The notes beneath the pieces were generated by a model. The model was not told where the DNA came from, searched no databases, and saw only the letters and a list, made by a program, of their open reading frames with translations. Positions 8,173 through 15,106 of a stretch of DNA of 16,565 nucleotides are shown here, in pieces (within the stretch, counting starts at the first letter, position 1; each line of letters starts with the position of its first letter). The position numbers and the translations under genes are program-made. This DNA comes from DATLMR01 sp035634255 (GTDB lineage: Bacteria > Acidobacteriota > Blastocatellia > UBA7656): the NCBI GenBank assembly GCA_035634255.1, contig DASQDI010000129.1, positions 1 to 16,565 of the forward strand. Direction: 5' to 3'.

Positions 8173-8526
8173 TCAACGGGCACGCGGGCGGAGGCTTCCC
8201 ACCGTGAAGCTGCGGCCTTCGGTGCCGGTGAAGGATTGCCTCGCCGCCCGCGTCTCGGCCATGCGTTTCGACATGGCCTCCCCGGCCAGCGAGCCCGCCT
8301 GATTCCGGGCGGGGGGGGCTGCCTTGCTCTGAGCCCCGGCCGGCGAGGCCCCGGCACTTCCGGAAAGAAGCTCTCGTATTCGCGCCCACCTCTGCCTCTG
8401 GCCCCCGACGAGTTCCAGCAGCTCGGCGCGCGTGGCCGCGTCGGTTTCGCGGCTCGCCGCCTCGGAAACCTTGTCGAGGAAGGGCATCAAATAACCGAAG
8501 TCTTTGTCGAACTCTCCACCGGCCAT
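8173..8526 (-). CDS. Small protein of unknown function
   Basis: A 117-residue frame that I do not recognise. The ATG at 8526 has GGGAG seven bases upstream; a GTG at 8544 is possible but has no ribosome site. There is no signal peptide or membrane helix. Residues 1-55 look helical and charged (FDKDFGYLMPFLDKVSEAA, then Arg/Glu-rich), followed by an Ala/Gly/Pro-rich linker (about 56-80) and a basic helical tail. Codon choice is GC-ending like its neighbours, which supports a real gene. It lies 46 bases upstream of the M1 peptidase start in the same direction, so it is probably the first gene of that operon. Confidence 0.55.
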   Translation of the reverse strand: MAGGEFDKDFGYLMPFLDKVSEAASRETDAATRAELLELVGGQRQRWARIRELLSGSAGASPAGAQSKAAPPARNQAGSLAGEAMSKRMAETRAARQSFTGTEGRSFTVGSLRPRAR

Positions 8527-8591
8527 AGATAGTCTCCCGGTCACAGGATGAAGCGCAGCAGGGTGATTCTGATCTCCGCTGTCGGAGGCAA

Positions 8592-8620
8592 CTCATAAAA
8601 ATATTGAGCGAGTAGGTTAA
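8592..8620 (-). promoter_or_regulatory. Candidate promoter of the 8526-3830 operon
   Basis: On the minus strand TTAACC (8615-8620) and TATGAG (8592-8597) are 17 bases apart; each matches the sigma-70 consensus at four of six positions. It lies about 66 bases upstream of the small unknown gene. It is divergent from the amidohydrolase promoter, in the AT-richer part of the 8527-8794 gap. Confidence 0.3.
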
Positions 8621-8651
8621 CATTCGGACCGGAGACTTGTACACCTTGAGC

Positions 8652-8679
8652 TTGCAGATACCGGGAGCAATGCTATAAA
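8652..8679 (+). promoter_or_regulatory. Candidate promoter of the amidohydrolase operon
   Basis: TTGCAG (8652-8657) and TATAAA (8674-8679) are separated by 16 bases. Transcription would begin near 8686, giving a leader of about 109 bases before the ATG at 8795. No distinct operator or riboswitch-like fold is visible in this leader. Confidence 0.45.
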
Positions 8680-8794
8680 TTAAGCGCACTCACAGTGGAC
8701 CTGGACAATCACATTTACTGAAGTTCGATCAAACAGGCATATATTCGCAGTCTTTCCACATATATCGCCAATCATTGCGGGAGGCCAGAAAGGG

Positions 8795-10531
8795 ATGACT
8801 AAGAAGAACAGCTTGCGGCGGCCAGCGACCCTATGCGTGCGCAAGAGAATATCTGTTTCCGCGCGTTCCAGCGCGCTGCTTCTGTCGCTGGCGGCGCTCA
8901 TAATGTTCGCGCATACGCCGGTCGCGCGACTCGAAGGCCCCGACGTGTACGCGATCAGGGGCGCGCAGATTGTCACGGGCACCGGGAAGAACATAGCCAG
9001 GGGGACGGTTGTGTTCAGGAACGGGTTGATCACCGAAGTCGGCGAGAACGCGAAGGTCCCCGCCGACGCTCGCGTGATCGATGGCGCGGGGCTGACCGTT
9101 TATCCGGGATTGATCGACGGGTACACGTCGCTCGCGCTCCCGGCCCCCCAGCGCGGCGCGGGGCAGGCGGGGCAGTCCGGCCAGGGGGCGGCTCAGGCGG
9201 CAGCTCAGGCGGCGGCCCAGGGCCAGCAGCCCGACGCGGCGCTCGGGGACCCTTCCGCTTCGGCGGCCGATCAGATAAGGCCCGACGGGCAGGGGGTCGA
9301 AGACGCGCGCTCCGCCGGGGTGACCACGGCTTACACGAGCCCGCGCCAGGGCATATTCGCGGGGCAGGGCGCGGTCATCAACCTCGCGGGCTCGGAGCCG
9401 GCGAAGCTGGTCCTGCGCTCGCCCGTGGCCTTGACGGTGCAGTTCACCACGAGCGCCGGGTTCCTCGGAGTCTACCCCAACTCTCTGATGGGGACGGTCT
9501 CGTTCATCAGGCAGACCTTCTATGACGCGGTCGACTACCGCAATCAGGTCGAGCGGTACAACCGGGTGAAGCGCGGCTACCCGAGGCCCGAGCATGACAG
9601 GAAGCTCGCGGCGCTTCAGCCCGCTATAAGAGGGGAGATGCCCGTTATATTTGTGGCGAACAGCGAGGGCGACATACGCCGCGCGCTCCTGATCTCGGAC
9701 GAGTTCAAGCTGAAGCCCATCGTCGCGGTCGCGCCTTACGCCCACCGCATGGCGCAGGCGCTCAAGGCGCGCAAGGTCCCCGTGATCCTCTCGGTCGATT
9801 TCCCGAAGCGGGCCGCCGACATCGTCGACGACGACTCCGAGCCACTCCGCGTGCTGAGGGAGCGGGCGGAACTGCCGGGCGCGGCGGCGAAGCTCGCGCA
9901 GGCGGGGGTGAAGTTCGCCTTCACTTCCGGCTCCCTGCGCCCGCAGGAATTCCTCGCCAACGTGCAGAAGGCGGTCGATAACGGCTTGCCCAGGGACGCG
10001 GCGCTCCGCGCGCTCACGATTGACGCGGCCGAAATCCTCGCCGTGTCCGACCAGGTCGGGACGATTGAAGTCGGGAAGATCGCTAACCTCCTGGTGACGA
10101 GCGGCGACCTGCTCGCGAAAGATACGAAGGTGCGCCACGTCTTCATCGACGGCGCGGAGGTCGAGTTGAAGAGGGCCGACGCGCCCGCGCAACGGCCCGG
10201 CGCGGGCGGCCCGCCCTCGGCGGCCGCGGTCGACCCTTCGGGCGAGTGGGCCGTCGTCATCCGAATGCCGCAGGGAGACATGAACGCGACCCTGAGCCTC
10301 CGCCGCGAAGGCCAGCAGATCGTCGGCACCTTCGCCGGGCCGTCGGGAGATTTCCCGATAAGGAATGCCCGGATTAACGGCAATCAGCTCACTTTCTCGA
10401 TAAGCCTTCAGGTGGGCGGAGACACTGTGGAGGCGACGACGAACGGGACAATCGAAGGCAATTCAATACGCGGGACGATCTCTCTGTCCGCGATGGGGCA
10501 GGTCGAGTTCACCGGAAGCAGACCGAGGTGA
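8795..10531 (+). CDS. Exported amidohydrolase-fold protein lacking metal ligands, with C-terminal beta-barrel-like domain
   Basis: A 578-residue protein. Residues 50-115 give the amidohydrolase opening (YAIRGAQIVTGTG, then VIDGAGLTVYPGLIDGYTS), and the C-terminal composite-domain motif appears in VGTIEVGKIANLLVTSGD. The metal-binding HxH that should follow PGLID is Tyr110 and Ser112, and the later His and Asp ligands are also missing, so hydrolysis is not expected. A Gln/Ala/Gly-rich stretch (about 121-147) interrupts the barrel. Residues 480-578 form an added domain with repeated G-x-W and GT-turn strands (SGEW, IVGTFAG, IRGTISL, FTGSRPR) that resembles a lipocalin-like barrel. The N-terminus has a long basic region and then a hydrophobic segment (26-39), so export is likely. 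GGGAGG lies ten bases before the ATG. The next gene begins 12 bases after the stop. Confidence 0.88.
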   Translation: MTKKNSLRRPATLCVRKRISVSARSSALLLSLAALIMFAHTPVARLEGPDVYAIRGAQIVTGTGKNIARGTVVFRNGLITEVGENAKVPADARVIDGAGLTVYPGLIDGYTSLALPAPQRGAGQAGQSGQGAAQAAAQAAAQGQQPDAALGDPSASAADQIRPDGQGVEDARSAGVTTAYTSPRQGIFAGQGAVINLAGSEPAKLVLRSPVALTVQFTTSAGFLGVYPNSLMGTVSFIRQTFYDAVDYRNQVERYNRVKRGYPRPEHDRKLAALQPAIRGEMPVIFVANSEGDIRRALLISDEFKLKPIVAVAPYAHRMAQALKARKVPVILSVDFPKRAADIVDDDSEPLRVLRERAELPGAAAKLAQAGVKFAFTSGSLRPQEFLANVQKAVDNGLPRDAALRALTIDAAEILAVSDQVGTIEVGKIANLLVTSGDLLAKDTKVRHVFIDGAEVELKRADAPAQRPGAGGPPSAAAVDPSGEWAVVIRMPQGDMNATLSLRREGQQIVGTFAGPSGDFPIRNARINGNQLTFSISLQVGGDTVEATTNGTIEGNSIRGTISLSAMGQVEFTGSRPR

Positions 10532-10543
10532 GAAGGGGGAATT

Positions 10544-11977
10544 ATGAAAAGACTTAATATCGCGATCTCTACACTCATGGCCGTGGCGATGGCGGCCCCT
10601 GCGTTCGGGCAGGTCAGCGGTAACGCGCAGGGCCCGCAGGGGGCCGCCCCGCGCGAGACTCTCATCCAAAACGCGACGATCATGACGGCCTCGCGCGGCA
10701 CCATCCAGAACGGCTCGATCCTTATCCGGAACGGGAAGATCGCCGCCGTCGGGCCGGCGTCCGAGGTCAGGGCGCGGGACGCCAACGCCCGCGTGATCGA
10801 CGCGACCGGGAAGTACGTGACTCCCGGCATAATCGACGCGCACTCGCACACGGCCGCCGAGGGGAATGTCAACGAAGGCAGCCGGTCGGTGACTTCCATG
10901 GTGCGCATTCAGGACATCGTCAACCCGCATGACCCGGACGTGTATCGGCAGCTCGCGGGCGGGCTGACCATCGTCAACGTGCTTCACGGCTCGGCCAACG
11001 CCATCGGGGGGCAGAATGCCGTGCTGAAGCTGAAGCTGCACAGGCCGGTCGAGGAGTGGTTCATCGCGGACGCGCCTCCGGGCATCAAGTTCGCGCTCGG
11101 AGAAAACCCCAAGCGCTCGAACTTCGCCCCGCCCACGGGCCAGACGCGCCGCTACCCCGCCACGCGAATGGGCGTTGAAGAAGTCATCCGCGACGCCTTC
11201 ATTCGCGCGAAAGAGTACCAACGCGACTGGAAGGATTACGAAGCGAAGAAAGCCTCGGACAAAAACGCCATCCCTCCCCGGCGCGACCTTGAGCTCGACG
11301 CCCTGGTGGAGATTCTCGAAGGCAAGCGGTTGATTCACGCGCACTGCTACCGCAACGACGAGATCGTGATGCTGCTCGAACTCGGCGACGAGCTCGGCTT
11401 TAAGGTGCAGACCCTCCAGCACGTGCTCGAAGGGTACAAGGTCGCCAAAGAGATCGCCGCGCACAAGGCGGGCGCTTCGACGTTCGCTGATTTCTGGGGC
11501 TACAAGCCGGAAGCCTACGACGCCATACCTTATAACGCGGCCCTGATGGCTTCGCGCGGCGTGAACGTCACGATCAACTCGGACTCGGACGAGCGGGCGC
11601 GCCGCCTCTACCTCGAAGCCGCGAAGGCGGTCAAGTACGGCGGGATGAGCGAGGAGGAGGCTCTCCGCACGGTGACGCTCAACGGCGCGATCCAGCTCGG
11701 TATAGACAAGCGGACCGGCTCGATTGACGTGGGCAAGGACGCCGATCTGGTGATCTTCAGCCAGCACCCGTTCTCGGTCTACACGGTGCCGGAAGTGACA
11801 ATGATCGAAGGCGAGATTTACTTCGACCGAAAGGCCGACATCGAAGACCGGGCGAAGCTCAAACGCGAGAAAGAAGACCTGATCAGGCGCGAGCGCGAGC
11901 AGAGGCGCGGTGCCGCGCCCGGTGCCGCGCGCCCGGACGAGCCGCAGCCGCCGAGGGAACTGAGGCCGAGGCAGTAG
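10544..11977 (+). CDS. Exported metal-dependent amidohydrolase (imidazolonepropionase-like), predicted active
   Basis: A 477-residue protein with a signal peptide (MKR, hydrophobic 6-20, cleavage near FGQ at 21-23). It keeps the amidohydrolase metal site: HxH at His100/His102 in PGIIDAHSH, His265/His267 in LIHAHCYRND, His293 in TLQHVLEGYK, and probable Asp347 in INSDSDE. The C-terminal GSIDVGKDADLVIFSQHP segment closes the composite beta domain. It therefore probably hydrolyses a C-N bond, perhaps in a cyclic amide or dipeptide-like substrate; the substrate is not readable. The last 45 residues are charged and proline-rich. AAGGGGG sits four to five bases before the ATG. It lies between two related genes that have lost these residues, in one transcription unit. 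Confidence 0.92.
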   Translation: MKRLNIAISTLMAVAMAAPAFGQVSGNAQGPQGAAPRETLIQNATIMTASRGTIQNGSILIRNGKIAAVGPASEVRARDANARVIDATGKYVTPGIIDAHSHTAAEGNVNEGSRSVTSMVRIQDIVNPHDPDVYRQLAGGLTIVNVLHGSANAIGGQNAVLKLKLHRPVEEWFIADAPPGIKFALGENPKRSNFAPPTGQTRRYPATRMGVEEVIRDAFIRAKEYQRDWKDYEAKKASDKNAIPPRRDLELDALVEILEGKRLIHAHCYRNDEIVMLLELGDELGFKVQTLQHVLEGYKVAKEIAAHKAGASTFADFWGYKPEAYDAIPYNAALMASRGVNVTINSDSDERARRLYLEAAKAVKYGGMSEEEALRTVTLNGAIQLGIDKRTGSIDVGKDADLVIFSQHPFSVYTVPEVTMIEGEIYFDRKADIEDRAKLKREKEDLIRREREQRRGAAPGAARPDEPQPPRELRPRQ

Positions 11978-12028
11978 TCGCACAGGCGATGATTCAACCC
12001 GCGCCGCGTGCGCCTGAGGAGAAGAATG

Positions 12029-13363
12029 ATGAATAGTAAGATAGTGATCGGGCTTTTAGTAATTGCGATGTGCGCGGCCGCGCCGGGCTCGGGCGGCCCT
12101 TTGCCGTCGGCCCTGGCGCAGAACCCTTCGGAGACCTACGCGATCCGCAACGCGCGCATAGTCACCGTGACCGGCCCCGTGATCGAGCGGGGTACGGTCG
12201 TGATTCAAAACGGAAGGATCGCCGCGGTGGGGGCTGACGTCTCCGTCCCGGCGAACGCGAAGGTGATCGACGCGACCGGGCTTCAGGTCTACCCCGGCAT
12301 GATCGACTCAGGGACGGTCATGGGCCTGACGGAAATCTCTTCGGTCCCCGGCACGGTCGACACGGCCGAGGTCGGGGATAACAACGCGAACATCCGCGCC
12401 GACGTTGCGATCAACACGGAGAGCGCGCACATCGGCGTCACGCGGGTCAACGGGGTAACCACTACGCTCAGCGCCCCGCGTGGGGGGCAGATCGCCGGGC
12501 AGAGCGCCCTGTTGAACCTTGCGGGGTGGGTGCCGAAGGAGATGGTGCTCAAGTCTCCCGTCGCCATGCACATCAACTGGCCGGCGGCCGGCGGCGGGGG
12601 CGGGGGCGGAGGCGGTTTCGGAGGCGGGGCGCAGCGCCGCTCGGCGGCGGAACTGCGCCGCGAGCAGGAACAACAGGTCGCGTCCTTGAAGAAGGTCCTG
12701 CGCGAGGCGGAAGCCTACGGCAACGCGAGGGACGCGCGGGCGAAAGACCCGAGCCTGCCGAAACAGGAGACGGACCTTAAACTCGAAGCCCTGGTCCCGG
12801 TCGTTCGCGGGCAGATGCCCGTCATCATCAGCGCGCAGCTTGAGCGGGACATCAGGGGTGCCATCGCCTTCGCGGACGAGATGAAGCTGAAGGCCATCAT
12901 CTCCGGCGGGATCGAGGCGTACAAAGTGGCCGACCAGCTGAGGGCCAAAAACATCCCCGTGATCGTCGGGCCGGTCCTCCGAATGCCTGCCACTGAAGAC
13001 GAGCCGTACGACGCGGCATTCGCGAATGCAGGCCTGCTTTCGAAGGCCGGCGTGAAGATCGCCTTCCAGACTCTCGACGCCGCCCACTCCCGCGACCTCC
13101 CCTACCACGCGGGGATGGCCGCGGCCTTCGGGCTCCCGAAAGAGGAGGCGCTCAAGGCTGTGACGATTTACCCCGCGCAGATTCTCGGGGTCTCGGACCG
13201 CGTCGGCTCGATTGAGCAGGGCAAGGTCGCCAACCTGATCGTTACCGATGGCGACCCTCTGGAAATCCGCACGCACGTGAGGCACCTCTTTATCGACGGG
13301 CGCCAGATCCCTCTGGCGAGCCGCCACACGGAACTGTACGAGAAGTACAAGTCGAGACCCTGA
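12029..13363 (+). CDS. Exported amidohydrolase-fold protein lacking metal ligands
   Basis: A 444-residue paralogue of the first gene in this operon. Shared blocks include YAIRNARIVTVTG (37-49), VIDATGLQVYPGMID (79-93), VRGQMPVI and GSIEQGKVANLIVTDGDP. After PGMID the expected HxH is Gly95 and Val97, and the other ligand positions are also replaced, so it should be non-catalytic. A glycine run (about 188-200, encoded near 12590-12630) follows the SPVAMHINWP segment and is expected to be a flexible loop. Unlike the first gene it has no extra C-terminal domain. AGGAG lies seven bases before the ATG at 12029; the ATG at 12026 is also possible with spacing four. A signal peptide spans about residues 1-31 (ending ALAQ). 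It is the last gene before the terminator. Confidence 0.88.
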   Translation: MNSKIVIGLLVIAMCAAAPGSGGPLPSALAQNPSETYAIRNARIVTVTGPVIERGTVVIQNGRIAAVGADVSVPANAKVIDATGLQVYPGMIDSGTVMGLTEISSVPGTVDTAEVGDNNANIRADVAINTESAHIGVTRVNGVTTTLSAPRGGQIAGQSALLNLAGWVPKEMVLKSPVAMHINWPAAGGGGGGGGGFGGGAQRRSAAELRREQEQQVASLKKVLREAEAYGNARDARAKDPSLPKQETDLKLEALVPVVRGQMPVIISAQLERDIRGAIAFADEMKLKAIISGGIEAYKVADQLRAKNIPVIVGPVLRMPATEDEPYDAAFANAGLLSKAGVKIAFQTLDAAHSRDLPYHAGMAAAFGLPKEEALKAVTIYPAQILGVSDRVGSIEQGKVANLIVTDGDPLEIRTHVRHLFIDGRQIPLASRHTELYEKYKSRP

Positions 13364-13387
13364 TGGGGCGGGGGCCGTAGAAAGGGA

Positions 13388-13415
13388 AAGCCGGGGCGCG
13401 CTCCCCGGCTTTTTT
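13388..13415 (+). terminator. Intrinsic terminator of the amidohydrolase operon
   Basis: A perfect 9-base-pair stem (AAGCCGGGG at 13388-13396 with CCCCGGCTT at 13403-13411), six-base loop and six consecutive T (13410-13415), 24 bases after the last stop codon. On the other strand the stem is followed only by a short T-run (TTTCCC), so it may also slow transcription from the converging RsbW-like gene. Confidence 0.93.
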
Positions 13416-13450
13416 ATTGCGCAACCGACCGTAAAAATCGGAGGGCGCGC

Positions 13451-14065
13451 CTACTTCTCCGGCTTGTTGTTCGACAGGGCTTCAGGGGAGTTGGCGGCGG
13501 TCGAGCAACGCTTGAACATCTGAATCTCGTTGCCTGCCTGGTTGTAGCAGACCGTGTCCATGATGTGATTGATCAAGAGGAGCCCGCGCCCGTTAGGTTC
13601 GAGAAGGCGGCAGGGGTCGGTCGGGTCGGGCACTTTCTCGCGGGCGAAGCCTTCGCCTTCATCCCTTATCGTGAAATGCGCGCCTGCTTCGTCGAATTCC
13701 GCCGTGATGTGGACGACCTTTCGCGGGTCGCACTTGTTCCCGTGTTTGATGGCGTTGACTATGGCCTCATCGAGGGCGATGAGGACCTCCGAGTCGTCCG
13801 GGCCTACGATGCCGAGCTTGAGCAGGCGGTCGTTCAGGAGGTCGAGCACGCCGTCGAGGAGCTTTAAATCGCTGGGCATTTCGAGCGCGACCCGCTCGTT
13901 GAGGAAGGGTAGGAGCGCGTCGAGGCCAGTCCGCTCGTCCCTGTTCGCGGTCAAATCCTCGAACAGGCTGGCCTTCTCCGCCTGGGTTTCGCAGGCGCGC
14001 GGCCTCGTGGCTCTGATCCTGCGGGGATGTGTGTGATTCGCATTCAAACCGCTTTTGCGCGTCAT
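13451..14065 (-). CDS. RsbW-like ATP-binding anti-sigma factor / serine kinase (HATPase_c_2)
   Basis: A 204-residue GHKL-type ATPase domain protein. Visible boxes: N box with Glu100 and Asn104 in EAIVNAIKHGN, G1 box DEGEG (135-139) and G2 box GRGLLLI (159-165). The KHGN ending of the N box is typical of RsbW/SpoIIAB and related anti-sigma kinases, which bind a sigma factor or phosphorylate an anti-anti-sigma (STAS) protein on serine. No STAS partner or PP2C phosphatase is encoded in the window. Residues 1-45 are basic and poorly conserved-looking. The ATG at 14065 has no good ribosome site (a GAGG lies 18 bases away), so the start is uncertain; an upstream 11-codon ORF with a consensus ribosome site precedes it. 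It converges with the amidohydrolase operon. Confidence 0.88.
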   Translation of the reverse strand: MTRKSGLNANHTHPRRIRATRPRACETQAEKASLFEDLTANRDERTGLDALLPFLNERVALEMPSDLKLLDGVLDLLNDRLLKLGIVGPDDSEVLIALDEAIVNAIKHGNKCDPRKVVHITAEFDEAGAHFTIRDEGEGFAREKVPDPTDPCRLLEPNGRGLLLINHIMDTVCYNQAGNEIQMFKRCSTAANSPEALSNNKPEK

Positions 14066-14099
14066 CTATTAAGTTTAAAAAAACCTCTTTAATCCGATT

Positions 14100-14160
14100 C
14101 TCTTGCTACACCTGAGTCAAGAGGGCGAGCCTTCGGGTCATCCTTACCCTCCTTAGGCTC
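14100..14160 (-). promoter_or_regulatory. Structured leader of the RsbW-like gene (two hairpins)
   Basis: On the minus strand, GAGCCT (14155-14160) pairs with AGGCTC (14127-14132), and inside it GGGT (14146-14149) pairs with ACCC (14135-14138). The nested hairpin encloses a consensus Shine-Dalgarno and an ATG. A second inverted repeat, CTCTTG (14118-14123) with CAAGAG (14100-14105), follows and contains the end of the small ORF. The pairings are read directly; regulation by them is inference. Confidence 0.4.
14106..14141 (-). CDS. Possible 11-residue leader peptide upstream of the RsbW-like gene
   Basis: The ATG at 14141 is preceded by AAGGAGG (14148-14154) with a six-base spacer, the best ribosome site seen in the window, yet the frame closes after 11 codons (MTRRLALLTQV). 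It is one base out of phase with the RsbW-like gene, whose start lies 40 bases beyond this stop. The composition shows no run of one amino acid that would indicate classical amino-acid attenuation. It may couple translation to leader folding, or be the relic of an older start. Confidence 0.4.
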   Translation of the reverse strand: MTRRLALLTQV

Positions 14161-14166
14161 TGCTGA

Positions 14167-14175
14167 TTTATAACA
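14167..14175 (-). promoter_or_regulatory. Extended -10 promoter of the RsbW-like gene
   Basis: TGTTATAAA on the minus strand matches TGnTATAAT with one mismatch. The start of transcription is expected near 14160, at the first base of the leader hairpin. The -35 region is poor (TCGCAA at 17-base spacing). Confidence 0.45.
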
Positions 14176-14237
14176 CGCATCCTCAGAAATTGCGACTCGC
14201 CACCGGAAAGTACGAGTTAATACAGATAATGTTCCGA

Positions 14238-14284
14238 GCCCCTGGGCCGGCCGCCGCCGTGCCCGACGGGGCGGGCTCAGGGGC
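14238..14284. repeat. GC-rich inverted repeat, possible terminator of the sigma operon
   Basis: An 11-base-pair stem (14238-14248 with 14274-14284, one G-U pair) with a 25-base GC-rich loop that contains a smaller inverted repeat. It begins 22 bases past the stop of the DUF4097 gene, so it could stop or stabilise that transcript. There is no T-run on either strand, so it is not a standard intrinsic terminator. Confidence 0.5.
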
Positions 14285-14305
14285 CGAATAATTATGGATT
14301 CCGGG

Positions 14306-15058
14306 TTATTTTCTCCGCAGGAGGATGCGGCCGTTGAACGTGGTCAGGCTGAGGCGAGGCCCCCCACGCAGGTAAGTCCCCGTGAGCCCTTTGACCCCGC
14401 GGTTCGCCCCCGACAGGCTCGAAGCGAAGTCCCCGAGGTTTATGTTCTCGTTGAGCGCGCGGGCCACGAGGTTGAAGGAAGTCGAGCCGGGCAGGGTGAT
14501 GTCGATGTCGCCCTTCACCGACTGAAGGCTGAACGAGCCGCTCCCGAGCAGGTCCCCGTCGAAGAAGATGTTGCCCGTGGTCACGTTCACGTCGACCGAC
14601 TGGGCGCGGACGTTGATCAGCCGCACGTCCCCGTCGAATGACTTGACCGTTATGTGACCGCTGACCCCCTGGACCTGGACGCGGCCCATAATGTTGTGAA
14701 GCTGGAGCGAAGTCTCGGAGGGCAGGGAGACCTCGAACGTGGCCTTGCCGACCCTCAGGCTCTTTTTCACGGAGACGGAGATGTCGTTGCCCGACACCTG
14801 GTCCTGGATGGGGACGGACGTGGGGGCGATGGCCCGGACGTTGATGGTCTTCCTGTTCCAGACCGTCACGTTGATGTCGCCGTGAATGTTAGAGATGGTG
14901 AGGTTGGCAGGCCCCTGCGGTGAATACGTCTTCTCGAAGCCCAGGTAAGGCTCGGCCGTAATGGCGCCGACTGACAGGAGGATTGTGAGGACCACCACTG
15001 GCAGGAGCGAAAGCCTATATGACACACGCCCTCCGCTAATCTTCTTTTTTACTGACAT
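14306..15058 (-). CDS. Exported DUF4097-type beta-repeat protein
   Basis: A 250-residue protein with an N-terminal signal or anchor segment (basic to residue 15, hydrophobic about 18-34). The mature part is built from short repeating strands of the form N-x-x-G-x-I/V-x-V (NIHGDINVTV, NIMGRVQVQGV, FDGDVRLINV, TTGNIFFDGD, VKGDIDITL), typical of the DUF4097 putative adhesin fold, a right-handed beta solenoid. The function of the family is not settled; members are frequently encoded beside ECF sigma and anti-sigma genes, as here. The ATG at 15058 was preferred over the GTG at 15061; the ribosome site is weak. It follows the anti-sigma gene by 48 bases and is likely the last gene of that operon, so it may respond to the same envelope signal. 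Confidence 0.85.
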   Translation of the reverse strand: MSVKKKISGGRVSYRLSLLPVVVLTILLSVGAITAEPYLGFEKTYSPQGPANLTISNIHGDINVTVWNRKTINVRAIAPTSVPIQDQVSGNDISVSVKKSLRVGKATFEVSLPSETSLQLHNIMGRVQVQGVSGHITVKSFDGDVRLINVRAQSVDVNVTTGNIFFDGDLLGSGSFSLQSVKGDIDITLPGSTSFNLVARALNENINLGDFASSLSGANRGVKGLTGTYLRGGPRLSLTTFNGRILLRRK

Positions 15059-15106
15059 CACTCAACCAGACACAGGGGTCGACGGCTCATCATTCCGCCA
15101 GCCCCT

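Noticed and set aside
8127..8357. N-terminal extension of the M1 peptidase
   Set aside because: It overlaps the small upstream gene, reads as Pro/Arg-rich nonsense and would bury the signal peptide; the GTG at 8126 has GGAGG at ideal spacing.
8831..10192. 453-codon minus-strand frame opposite the first amidohydrolase-like gene
   Set aside because: Same type of antisense shadow, with no recognisable domain and no ribosome site.
10463..11983. 506-codon open frame on the minus strand opposite the active amidohydrolase
   Set aside because: It is antisense to a gene with complete family motifs; the Arg/Val/Asp-rich composition is the usual shadow of GC-rich coding DNA.
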